The position numbers were made by a program, and so were the translations under genes. 27,651 nt of DNA from Acholeplasmatales bacterium (GTDB taxonomy: Bacteria > Bacillota_I > Bacilli_A > Acholeplasmatales > Anaeroplasmataceae): contig JAILPD010000064.1 in assembly GCA_024690445.1 (NCBI GenBank), positions 1-27,651 of the forward strand. The letters run 5' to 3'. How positions within the stretch are numbered: position 1 is the first letter of the stretch; each line of letters opens with the position of its first letter. Shown one piece after another: positions 7,185 through 15,208 of the stretch. Below the pieces are notes generated by a model. That model was not told the DNA's origin and searched no databases. It worked only from the letters and a program-made list of their open reading frames with translations.

Positions 7185-10100
7185 ATGCAAAGGCAAATAT
7201 TCCTTCTGTTGCTTCTATGTCTTCTTCTGGTAATCCAGCAAAAAATCTATTTTCTCTAAACATATCAGCAATTGTGTTATTAATCTTACCACGCTTAATA
7301 GCATCCTTGATTGATGAGAATGGTCTTTCATTTCTTGCTTGTACAATATTTAAAGCCGCATTTTCACCTAGTTTATCTACTGCCACAAAAGGAATTCTTA
7401 AGTTATCTCCTTCTATTTCAAATACAGTAGCTGATGACTTATTAATATCTACAGGTAAGAATCTAATTCCTCTTAATGTCATTTCAAGTGCAATCTGAAG
7501 TGATGTAATTAAATCATCGTCAGTAGCTGTAACATTATCCTTAGCCTTAATCTCTTCTATCTTAGCCTTAATAGCCTGTGGACCACCTAAGAAGGCTTGA
7601 ACGGAATAGCCCTTAGCACGCTTAGATAACCAAGCACTATAGAATAATTTAGGATAATGTACCTTAAACCAAGCAATACGAAGTGCCATCATAACGTAAG
7701 CAATCGCATGAGCCTTAGGGAACATGTACTTAATCTTAGAGCATGAGAATATATACCAATCAGGAACTCCTGCAGCCTTCATTTTTTCAGCATACTTAGC
7801 CCATTTATCGGCTCCACCCTTATAAAGTTTACCCTTTCTTACGAATTCCATAATGTCAAAGGCATCCTTTGGAGGTAGATATTTCATTAAGTCGACCATG
7901 ATATCGTCACGACATCCAATAACATCCTTAAACTCAATATATCCATATTCAGTCTTACCATTTACTAGATCCTGAGCATTTGTGCTCCATACATCTGTAC
8001 CATGTGAAAGACCCGAAATTTTAACTAGCTGAGCAAATGTCTTTGGCTTCGTTTCAACAAGCATGTTTTGAACGAATCTTGTTCCATATTCAGGAACACC
8101 AAATGAAGCAACCTCACAGCCTAAATCCTCTTTTGAAACATTGATTACATCAGTACTTTCAAATAATTGTAAGACATCTCTATCATCAAGAGGGATATCC
8201 TGTGCTCTTTCAAAAGGGAATTCATCTTGATGGTCATGAACATAATTCATTAAATATCTAATGATAGTTGGATCATCGTGTCCAAGAATATCAAACTTTA
8301 ATAAATTAGCTTCAAACTTATGATAATCATAATGAGTAGTTCTCCAATTAGATTCAGTGTCATCTGCTGGGAATTGGAAAGGTGTTACATCATATATATC
8401 AACATAATTAGGGACAACAACAATACCACCTGGGTGCTGACCTGTTGATCTTCTAACACCATCTAGATGTGTAGCTAATCTTTCAATTTCACACTCTCTT
8501 AAAACAATATTTTTCTTTTCACAATATCCTTTTACATAACCAAATCCAACCTTATCAGCTATAGTGGCAACTGTACCACCACGGAAGGCATGATCATTTC
8601 CAAATACTGTTCTAATATATTCATGAGCCTTTGACTGATATTCACCAGAGAAATTTAAATCGATATCTGGTGTTTTATCTCCTTCAAAGCCTAAGAATGT
8701 TTCAAATGGAATATCTTGTCCATTTTTAGATAGCTTCTCACCACAAACAGGACAAACTGCATCATCTAAGTCAAAACCAGAATCTACAGATTGAAGCATA
8801 TCTTGGAAAGGCGCTTCAATATCTCTTAAGCCATATTCGGCTAATTCTTCTTTAGTCATCTTAAATGTATGGAACTTACATTTTTTACATACATAGTGAG
8901 GCTTTAATGGATTAACCTCAGTAATATCCATCATTGTGGCTACTAATGATGAACCAACTGATCCTCTTGAACCTACTAGATATCCATCATCAAGTGACTT
9001 CTTAACTAATAAGTGAGAAATATAATAAACAGACATGTATCCTGATTTAATAATTGAATTTAATTCTCTTTCAACTCTCTTAATAATGATTGGATGAGGA
9101 TTATCACCATATGTATCCTTAACATGCTCATTTACAATTCTTCTAGATTCTTCATTAATTGACTGAACATAATTAACTACTGGATTATCCTTAAATTGAT
9201 CATCTCGTGGGGCAAACATCTCAGATGAGAATGCATCAAATTTTTCTACCATATCCAAAATCTTATTAGGATTTTCGATAATTATCTCATGAGCTGTATC
9301 CTTATCTAAGAAACTAAATTCTTCTAACATTTCAGTTGTAGTTCTTAAATGATTATTAGGAATAATTTTAGCAGTTGCTAAATCATGTTGACCGCCACCA
9401 AGCTTTGGAGATGCAATAAGTATTTCTCTATATTTTTTATCTAAATGTTTTAGATAATAACAATCAGATGTTGCACATACAAGCTTATTAGCCTGTTTAG
9501 CTAATCTAATTATCTTTTCTATTATTTCAATGATAGTATCCTTACCACCAACATAATTCTCATATAAATGTGAATAACAAGAAGGAGGTGAAACTTCAAT
9601 ATAATCATAGAATTTCATTGCCTCTAATACTTCCTCTTCACTTCTTGTTGAAGCTAAAGTCCAGATTTCGCCATTAGAGCTTGAAGTACCAACTAGTAAT
9701 CCTTCTCTATATTTTTCAATTACACTTCTTAATGCCTTAGCTTCACCCTTATACATATGAACTGTTAAGGCATCAGATACTAGCTTATATAAATTCTTAT
9801 TACCATTCTTATTTTTAGCAAGGAAAGTAATATGAGATTCTTTTGTAATAAGATGCTTCCAATGCTCATTAGGATCAATTGTCGAATTAATATCCTTATA
9901 ATTAGTTATATTTTTAGCATATAAATCATTAAGCATTTGAATAAAACATAATGCAGTAACTCTTGTATCATCAGTTGCTCTATGGTGTTGTTCTTGCTTA
10001 ACCTTAAAATATTTAGCTAAAGTCTTTAAACCAAATGTCTTTACTTGATCAGCATAACCAGCACGGAATAAGTTTAATGAATCAATTACTGGTAACATTT

Positions 10101-11676
10101 CATAATTCATACCTAATCTTTTAATATTAGCATAAATCATACCAACATCGAATTTAGCATTATGAGCTACTAATATTGAACCCTTAGCAAATTCCATAAA
10201 CTTAGGAAGAATTGTTTCAATTGTTTCTGCATTCTTTACATCATCATCAGTAATAGATGTAATCTCAGTAATTTTAGCTGGAATATGCATTTCTGGATTG
10301 ACGAACACTTCATATTCATCAACAATAATTCCACCTCTTATCTTATGGGCAGCTATTTCGATTATTCTATCGTATTCTTGTGATAAACCAGTTGTTTCTA
10401 AGTCGTATACTACATATGTCGCTTCTTTTAAATCTATATCTCTTTCATCAAATGTAATGAAATATTTAGAATCATCTACATATGATAATTCAGTACCATA
10501 AATAGGCTTAAAATCCTTAGCCTTATCACCTAATGCCTTTACTGCATGCTCAATATCAGGAATAGCATAAACACCATTTAAATCTGTTAAGGCGATACCC
10601 TTCCATCCCCATGAGACAGCAGCCTTAACATAATCACTAGCATCAGTAACACCATCTAGTGCACTCATTTTTGTATGTAAATGTAATTCAACACGCTTTT
10701 CTTCTGATGTATCAGCGATAACATCTTCAGTATGCTTACCGATGATCTCAATTGAATTTGCAGTAACTAAAATACTTTTAGCATATGAATCATATTCCAT
10801 ATTACCAACAATTCTAACCATTGTTTCTGCCTTTAATGATTCGGCAAATGTATCTCTTTCTGTTTCACTTCTACACCATTTCTTAACTAAAATAGAGTCT
10901 GTATCATCAGTAACTTTAATTGTTAATAAACCAGCACTCTTACCTCTAGACATAATTCTGATATCTACTTCACCAAAAATATATCCTTCAATCATAATAG
11001 CGCCCTTACCATTTTCATACGTGTATTTTGACAAATCCTCATATGTCATTGGTATAGTTTTGATAGGGGTAACCTCAGTTGGTCTATAAGACTTATATTT
11101 ACCCTTTTCTTCATTAATTATCTTATTAGCTCTAGTTATTTCTTCCGCTTCCTTTTGGATTTCAGCTAGATGCTTTTCAATTTGATTATCAATTTCTTTT
11201 ATTTGATTTTCGATAGATTCATTTTCGTTATATTTTAAAGTGACTTCATATTTTAAACCATATGATAAGAATTCATCACTAACAAGCTTAACTAAATCAT
11301 CTAAGCCTTTAGCATCACAAGCTACAATAAAGCTTATCTTATTATCCTCAATAATAGGTTCTTCATTTGTCAAAGCCTTAATTCTAGGATAAGATTCCTC
11401 AAGTGAAATTAATATATTATGAGTAAAGTCATTTAATTCATCTAATGATAAAGTCATTGATTCATATTGAACATCAATAAAAATACCACATTTTAATGGC
11501 TCAAGATATGTCTTTATGCAGTTGCAAAAATTGATGTAATCATTAAAGCATAAGCACTTTTCTAATTTAACATTTACGTTAATTCTTTTGCTGATTTTCT
11601 TTAATGAACACTCTAAATCAATTATTCTATTTGAATCAATAAGCCCACTACTTAATAGTGTTTCCCTTAAATTCAT
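7183..11676 (-). CDS. polC: DNA polymerase III alpha subunit, PolC (Gram-positive) type
   Basis: The replicative DNA polymerase of low-GC Gram-positive bacteria, with built-in proofreading. Domains in order over 1497 residues: N-terminal domain (1 to about 210); OB-fold domain (about 225-315); PHP domain starting at HLHTKMSALDG (332-342) and split by the inserted exonuclease; DEDD 3'-5' exonuclease (about 421-585) with D425 and E427 in YDLETTG; then the C-family polymerase core. The core contains GSRGSVGSS, a four-cysteine zinc site (CKKC and CPVC), and PDIDLNFSGEYQ with catalytic aspartates. Family members are usually a little shorter, near 1440 residues. It begins five bases after the upstream membrane protein gene and ends in a strong terminator. 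No frameshift or missing motif was seen. Confidence 0.98.
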   Translation of the reverse strand: MNLRETLLSSGLIDSNRIIDLECSLKKISKRINVNVKLEKCLCFNDYINFCNCIKTYLEPLKCGIFIDVQYESMTLSLDELNDFTHNILISLEESYPRIKALTNEEPIIEDNKISFIVACDAKGLDDLVKLVSDEFLSYGLKYEVTLKYNENESIENQIKEIDNQIEKHLAEIQKEAEEITRANKIINEEKGKYKSYRPTEVTPIKTIPMTYEDLSKYTYENGKGAIMIEGYIFGEVDIRIMSRGKSAGLLTIKVTDDTDSILVKKWCRSETERDTFAESLKAETMVRIVGNMEYDSYAKSILVTANSIEIIGKHTEDVIADTSEEKRVELHLHTKMSALDGVTDASDYVKAAVSWGWKGIALTDLNGVYAIPDIEHAVKALGDKAKDFKPIYGTELSYVDDSKYFITFDERDIDLKEATYVVYDLETTGLSQEYDRIIEIAAHKIRGGIIVDEYEVFVNPEMHIPAKITEITSITDDDVKNAETIETILPKFMEFAKGSILVAHNAKFDVGMIYANIKRLGMNYEMLPVIDSLNLFRAGYADQVKTFGLKTLAKYFKVKQEQHHRATDDTRVTALCFIQMLNDLYAKNITNYKDINSTIDPNEHWKHLITKESHITFLAKNKNGNKNLYKLVSDALTVHMYKGEAKALRSVIEKYREGLLVGTSSSNGEIWTLASTRSEEEVLEAMKFYDYIEVSPPSCYSHLYENYVGGKDTIIEIIEKIIRLAKQANKLVCATSDCYYLKHLDKKYREILIASPKLGGGQHDLATAKIIPNNHLRTTTEMLEEFSFLDKDTAHEIIIENPNKILDMVEKFDAFSSEMFAPRDDQFKDNPVVNYVQSINEESRRIVNEHVKDTYGDNPHPIIIKRVERELNSIIKSGYMSVYYISHLLVKKSLDDGYLVGSRGSVGSSLVATMMDITEVNPLKPHYVCKKCKFHTFKMTKEELAEYGLRDIEAPFQDMLQSVDSGFDLDDAVCPVCGEKLSKNGQDIPFETFLGFEGDKTPDIDLNFSGEYQSKAHEYIRTVFGNDHAFRGGTVATIADKVGFGYVKGYCEKKNIVLRECEIERLATHLDGVRRSTGQHPGGIVVVPNYVDIYDVTPFQFPADDTESNWRTTHYDYHKFEANLLKFDILGHDDPTIIRYLMNYVHDHQDEFPFERAQDIPLDDRDVLQLFESTDVINVSKEDLGCEVASFGVPEYGTRFVQNMLVETKPKTFAQLVKISGLSHGTDVWSTNAQDLVNGKTEYGYIEFKDVIGCRDDIMVDLMKYLPPKDAFDIMEFVRKGKLYKGGADKWAKYAEKMKAAGVPDWYIFSCSKIKYMFPKAHAIAYVMMALRIAWFKVHYPKLFYSAWLSKRAKGYSVQAFLGGPQAIKAKIEEIKAKDNVTATDDDLITSLQIALEMTLRGIRFLPVDINKSSATVFEIEGDNLRIPFVAVDKLGENAALNIVQARNERPFSSIKDAIKRGKINNTIADMFRENRFFAGLPEEDIEATEGIFAFA

Positions 11677-11681
11677 TAATA

Positions 11682-12479
11682 TTACTTCCCGTTCTTGTTA
11701 ATTCTTACTATATGTCTAAATGTTATCGATGAATAAAATAATGCTAACGCAAAAGCCAAATATTCTAAAAATTCTACATTAAAAATAAATGCTAAGCTAA
11801 ATACAAAGAAGAAAACTAAACTATCATAAATCATTAATCTAACTCTAACATCAAACTTAATTGTTGGATTAATTAAATATGTAAATATGAATAGAGCTAG
11901 TAATAATATTCCATAAAATTCAGCGATTGTTAAACAGCCACCGATGAATTTTTGTGTCGCATATTCATGTTCAAAGCTCCTTAAATAAACAGAAATAAAG
12001 TCAACGAAATCTATTTCCTTTTCATTTTTTCCATCCTTTAAATCTGAAAGCTTGAAGTTGTAATTTTCCTTTAAATCCTTGTAATTAGATTCATATATTA
12101 CTTTAGTACCTAAATAGCCTTTTGCCTTTTCACTACCAAAGACAACTACAAATTCACTATTTGAATATTGCTTTGGAACATCAGTATTAAAATATAATCT
12201 AAATACTCCGGCCGAAACAGTTGCTTCATCACCGCTCATTTTATAATCAGAATATTCAACATTAGCTGTTTTAGATGATTCAAAAATCACCTTAGAAAAA
12301 GCCTCACCATCACTTCTAGTAACATAATATCCACTATAAGCCATCGCTGCTGTAACACCAATAGCTAATGAAATAAAGGCTAGTAAATGAATAATAACAA
12401 CATATGCTTTATCTTTATAATAAAAAACGATACGAGATGGATGACAAAAAATATCCATAATTCTATATAAAATCTTCAT
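11682..12479 (-). CDS. Membrane protein of unknown function, possibly DUF1189-like
   Basis: A 265-residue protein with one N-terminal span (about 25-48), an extracytoplasmic domain of about 130 residues (49 to about 178), then three or four C-terminal spans from about residue 178 onward. The arrangement is like DUF1189 proteins of Firmicutes, but I cannot confirm it by eye. There is no lipobox or catalytic motif. GGAGGTGG lies just before the ATG at 12479, and an extended -10 promoter lies further upstream. It is cotranscribed with polC, with a five-base gap, so its promoter also drives the replicative polymerase. In Bacillus the gene before polC is different (proS/rasP side), so this pairing is lineage-specific. 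Confidence 0.75.
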   Translation of the reverse strand: MKILYRIMDIFCHPSRIVFYYKDKAYVVIIHLLAFISLAIGVTAAMAYSGYYVTRSDGEAFSKVIFESSKTANVEYSDYKMSGDEATVSAGVFRLYFNTDVPKQYSNSEFVVVFGSEKAKGYLGTKVIYESNYKDLKENYNFKLSDLKDGKNEKEIDFVDFISVYLRSFEHEYATQKFIGGCLTIAEFYGILLLALFIFTYLINPTIKFDVRVRLMIYDSLVFFFVFSLAFIFNVEFLEYLAFALALFYSSITFRHIVRINKNGK

Positions 12480-12510
12480 AATCCACCTCCGTACTAAAAA
12501 CTATGTTTTT

Positions 12511-12519
12511 ATTATATCA
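12511..12519 (-). promoter_or_regulatory. Extended -10 promoter for the membrane protein-polC operon
   Basis: TGATATAAT on the minus strand lies about 32 bases before the start codon. The -35 region (TATCAA) is a weak match. Confidence 0.6.
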
Positions 12520-12596
12520 AAAAATTTGTTCATTTGATATACTTTAAAGTTTTTTAATTATTTATACAATTTTCATAAAAATTCTTTAAAAAATTA

Positions 12597-12602
12597 TATA
12601 AT
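12597..12602 (+). promoter_or_regulatory. -10 box of the radical SAM gene
   Basis: A perfect TATAAT lies 16 bases before the proposed TTG start. If it is used, the mRNA leader is only about ten bases and just holds the GGTG Shine-Dalgarno. Confidence 0.45.
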
Positions 12603-12618
12603 AAGATTGGTGATTGAA

Positions 12619-13554
12619 TTGAATTATTTTACAAAGGATAAGCCTTATAATTCCTTAAATGAATATAATAAAAAGCACTATAATGCTAAAATAGCTAAAA
12701 TTCCTTTAAATGGTGGATTCACTTGTCCAAATAGAGATGGTTCTAAAGGAATTGGCGGATGTAGCTTCTGTTCTGCTAAGGGATCTGGTGAAAACGCAGG
12801 TAATATAAATAAATCAATAAAAGAACAATTCTTAGAAATAAAGAATGTTATGGAAAATAAATGGCCAAATATTTTATATATGCCATATTTCCAAGCTTAT
12901 TCAAATACATATGCATCTATAGATAAATTGAAAATAAAATATGAAGAAGCCTTAAATGTAATTCCAAAAAAGACTATTGGTATTTCTATTGCTACAAGAG
13001 GAGATTGTATAAATGAAGAAATAGCCTCTTATTTAGGAAATTTAAATAAAAAGACTCACGTTCAAGTTGAACTTGGACTTCAAACATCAAATGAAGATAC
13101 ATCATTAAGAATTAATAGATGTATGACTAATGATGAATTTATACATGCAGTAAATCTATTAAGAAAAGAAAATATAGAAGTAATTGTTCATGTAATAACA
13201 GGTTTACCTAACGAAACCTTAGAAGATAATATTAATACTATTAATTTTATTAACTCATTAGATATTCAAGGAATTAAATTCCATTCACTTCTTCTGCTTA
13301 ATAACACTAAATTATATGAAGAATATAAAGAAAATAAATTCCACATATTAACTAAGGAAGAATATGTAGAATATACAGTAAATCAAATTTGCCATTTAAG
13401 AGATGATATCATCATTCATCGATTAGCCGCGGATGCTATAATAGATGATTTAATAGAACCTAAATGGACTATAAAGAAATTAACTGTAATGAATGATATA
13501 GATAAATATATGAGAAATAATAAACTATATCAAGGAATGTATTATAACAAATGA
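12619..13554 (+). CDS. Radical SAM protein, YhcC/YtqA family (TIGR01212)
   Basis: An iron-sulfur radical SAM enzyme of the Elp3-like family. The cluster cysteines are C36, C48 and C51 in CPNRDG...GGCSFC, which is the YhcC/YtqA signature. YFQAYSNTYA, the ATRGDC stretch, VELGLQTSNEDT and GLPNET are further family blocks. Bacillus YtqA (MnmL) has been linked to wobble-uridine modification of tRNA, so a tRNA role is the best guess. No MnmM-type methyltransferase (YtqB) lies next to it here. The start is uncertain: three in-frame TTG/GTG codons lie at 12607, 12610 and 12619, with no ATG. The TTG at 12619 has GGTG six bases upstream. Length is 311 residues, normal for the family. It is monocistronic, with a shared downstream terminator. 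Confidence 0.88.
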   Translation: MNYFTKDKPYNSLNEYNKKHYNAKIAKIPLNGGFTCPNRDGSKGIGGCSFCSAKGSGENAGNINKSIKEQFLEIKNVMENKWPNILYMPYFQAYSNTYASIDKLKIKYEEALNVIPKKTIGISIATRGDCINEEIASYLGNLNKKTHVQVELGLQTSNEDTSLRINRCMTNDEFIHAVNLLRKENIEVIVHVITGLPNETLEDNINTINFINSLDIQGIKFHSLLLLNNTKLYEEYKENKFHILTKEEYVEYTVNQICHLRDDIIIHRLAADAIIDDLIEPKWTIKKLTVMNDIDKYMRNNKLYQGMYYNK

Positions 13555-13558
13555 AAAA

Positions 13559-13583
13559 GCATATCACTCGATATGCCTTTTTT
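13559..13583. terminator. Bidirectional terminator between radical SAM and GT8 genes
   Basis: A perfect seven-pair stem (13559-13565 with 13570-13576, GCATATC/GATATGC) with a four-base loop has T runs on both strands. It ends the radical SAM gene on plus and the ACP-to-GT8 run on minus. Confidence 0.82.
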
Positions 13584-13584
13584 G

Positions 13585-14415
13585 TTAATTATTTTCTTCA
13601 AATTCTTTTTTATATTTAAAATATTCTTCATAAATATCATCAAATTGATGATACTTAAATACCTTATGAACCATATCAACATGCCATTGCTTAATATTTG
13701 CAGTATGAGGATATGGGAACCAGAATAATCTTTTTGAGAAATGTCTAATTATAGTTTTCTTATATAAGAATTTTTGATCATTAAATCTTTGAGATATTAA
13801 TTTTTTCTTATATGTACTTCTAATGATTGCAGATTGATCCGCAAATGGAAGTTTTTTAACCTTTATTAATCTTCTAGCCTTTTCTAATAGCTTAGTTTCC
13901 TTCATAAGTTTTAAATTAAATAATAATACACCAGCATTGATATATCTTGGATTAACTAAGAATTTACCATAATGGTCATTAGCGGCTGCGTATTCGTAAT
14001 TAGATACATCAATATTCCAAAGTTTTTCAATATCTCCATTAAACATTAAATCAACATCTAAATATAAAAGCTTATCTGGCATATCAGGAATTAAATCACT
14101 TAATAATCTTAATAATGTATATGGTGAGCAATAACATGATTCATTAGGTGAATTTCTAAATTCTTTATTATAAATATCTAAAACATCAATTTTAGTAACC
14201 TTATTTAAAGGATTATATTCCTTAGCTACCTTATCTAAAAACTCTGCCATAGAATCAGATAGTGCCAAATATTGAGGTTTAATATCAGAAACATCCATTG
14301 TGAAAATGTAGAAATTAAAAGTTTCTTCTGTTTTAGTTCTTTTAAATATTGATAGCATTGTTGTAAGCATTCCATCAAATACCTTATCATTTCCACAGAA
14401 CAATATATTAATCAT
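13585..14415 (-). CDS. Glycosyltransferase family 8
   Basis: A 276-residue retaining glycosyltransferase with a GT-A fold. It starts directly with the nucleotide-sugar strand (NILFCGND). It carries SPYTLLRLLSDLIP (97-110), the metal-binding D120-V-D122 (LYLDVDLMF), NAGVLLFNL (160-168) and FADQSAI (191-197), the usual GT8 landmarks. There is no signal peptide, so it uses a cytoplasmic sugar nucleotide. Family members add glucose, galactose or related sugars to lipopolysaccharide, teichoic acids, proteins or lipids. The acceptor here is unknown, but the upstream acyltransferase makes a lipid acceptor plausible. The start codon overlaps the end of the acyltransferase gene by eight bases and has AAGGAGG upstream inside it, so translation is coupled. 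Confidence 0.88.
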   Translation of the reverse strand: MINILFCGNDKVFDGMLTTMLSIFKRTKTEETFNFYIFTMDVSDIKPQYLALSDSMAEFLDKVAKEYNPLNKVTKIDVLDIYNKEFRNSPNESCYCSPYTLLRLLSDLIPDMPDKLLYLDVDLMFNGDIEKLWNIDVSNYEYAAANDHYGKFLVNPRYINAGVLLFNLKLMKETKLLEKARRLIKVKKLPFADQSAIIRSTYKKKLISQRFNDQKFLYKKTIIRHFSKRLFWFPYPHTANIKQWHVDMVHKVFKYHQFDDIYEEYFKYKKEFEENN

Positions 14416-15196
14416 CTGATTTTTCCTCCTTCTTTATATATTTCCATATTTCAATATTATTTTCTTTACTTCTAATAACCATTTGGTTATATACTTGATC
14501 TCTTAAATCTCTTCTAGCTTCTATCTTTGATAATTCCTTATTATAAAAGAATGGACCATCGACATAAGTAATCATTTTAGGATTCTTAGAGAATCTTCTT
14601 TTTCTATATACATTTGTCATACAAAATACAGGAGTGTCATATTGAATAGGATATCTAAATGAAGCATCCTTAAATGGTCTTATCTTTGTATAATATGGCC
14701 AAATATGCGCCTCAGGATAAATCATAATACATTTCTTATGATTAATATGATATTCTACTGCCTTTGTAAAATTCTTAGTAGCCTCCATATCACCAGGAAG
14801 TGGTAAAGCACCAAGGGATGGAGTAATAGGACCAAGTACAGGAACAGATACATTTTCTGGATTACATATTAAATATACATCCTTATAGCCATTAACAAAG
14901 GCAGGATAATATGTATCACATAATGAATTTGTATGGTTTCCATACATAAATATACCACATTTCTTATATGGTTTAAGTTTTTCCTTCCCAATAATCTTAT
15001 GTCTATATATTAATTTTGAATGAATGAAGAATATTGGAGCGATAACAAATCTTAACCAAAATATATGAGTTATCTTTTTCCATAATCCTTTATGGATATA
15101 AACCCAATTACCATCAATCACCTTTGGAGTTATTTTTGTTTCTGAGAATTCCTCATTTAGCTCATCGCTATAATAAATTACCTTTTGTTCTTTCAT
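14408..15196 (-). CDS. Lysophospholipid acyltransferase family protein (PlsC-like)
   Basis: A 262-residue acyltransferase of the PlsC/LPLAT fold. The catalytic block is GNHTNSLCD, with H88 and D94. The spacing is five residues between His and Asp, not the usual four. The second conserved block is YPEAHIWPYYTKIRPF (160-175), with E162 in the place of the EGTRS motif. A hydrophobic stretch at about 45-62 is likely membrane-associated. Known family members move an acyl group from acyl-ACP, acyl-CoA or acyl phosphate to a lysolipid. The ACP gene two places upstream would suit as donor. AGAAGGAG precedes the ATG at 15196, 12 bases after the LeuRS-like gene. The altered spacing suggests a separate subfamily whose acceptor may not be lysophosphatidic acid. 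Confidence 0.85.
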   Translation of the reverse strand: MKEQKVIYYSDELNEEFSETKITPKVIDGNWVYIHKGLWKKITHIFWLRFVIAPIFFIHSKLIYRHKIIGKEKLKPYKKCGIFMYGNHTNSLCDTYYPAFVNGYKDVYLICNPENVSVPVLGPITPSLGALPLPGDMEATKNFTKAVEYHINHKKCIMIYPEAHIWPYYTKIRPFKDASFRYPIQYDTPVFCMTNVYRKRRFSKNPKMITYVDGPFFYNKELSKIEARRDLRDQVYNQMVIRSKENNIEIWKYIKKEEKSDD

Positions 15197-15208
15197 AGTA
15201 ATCTCCTT

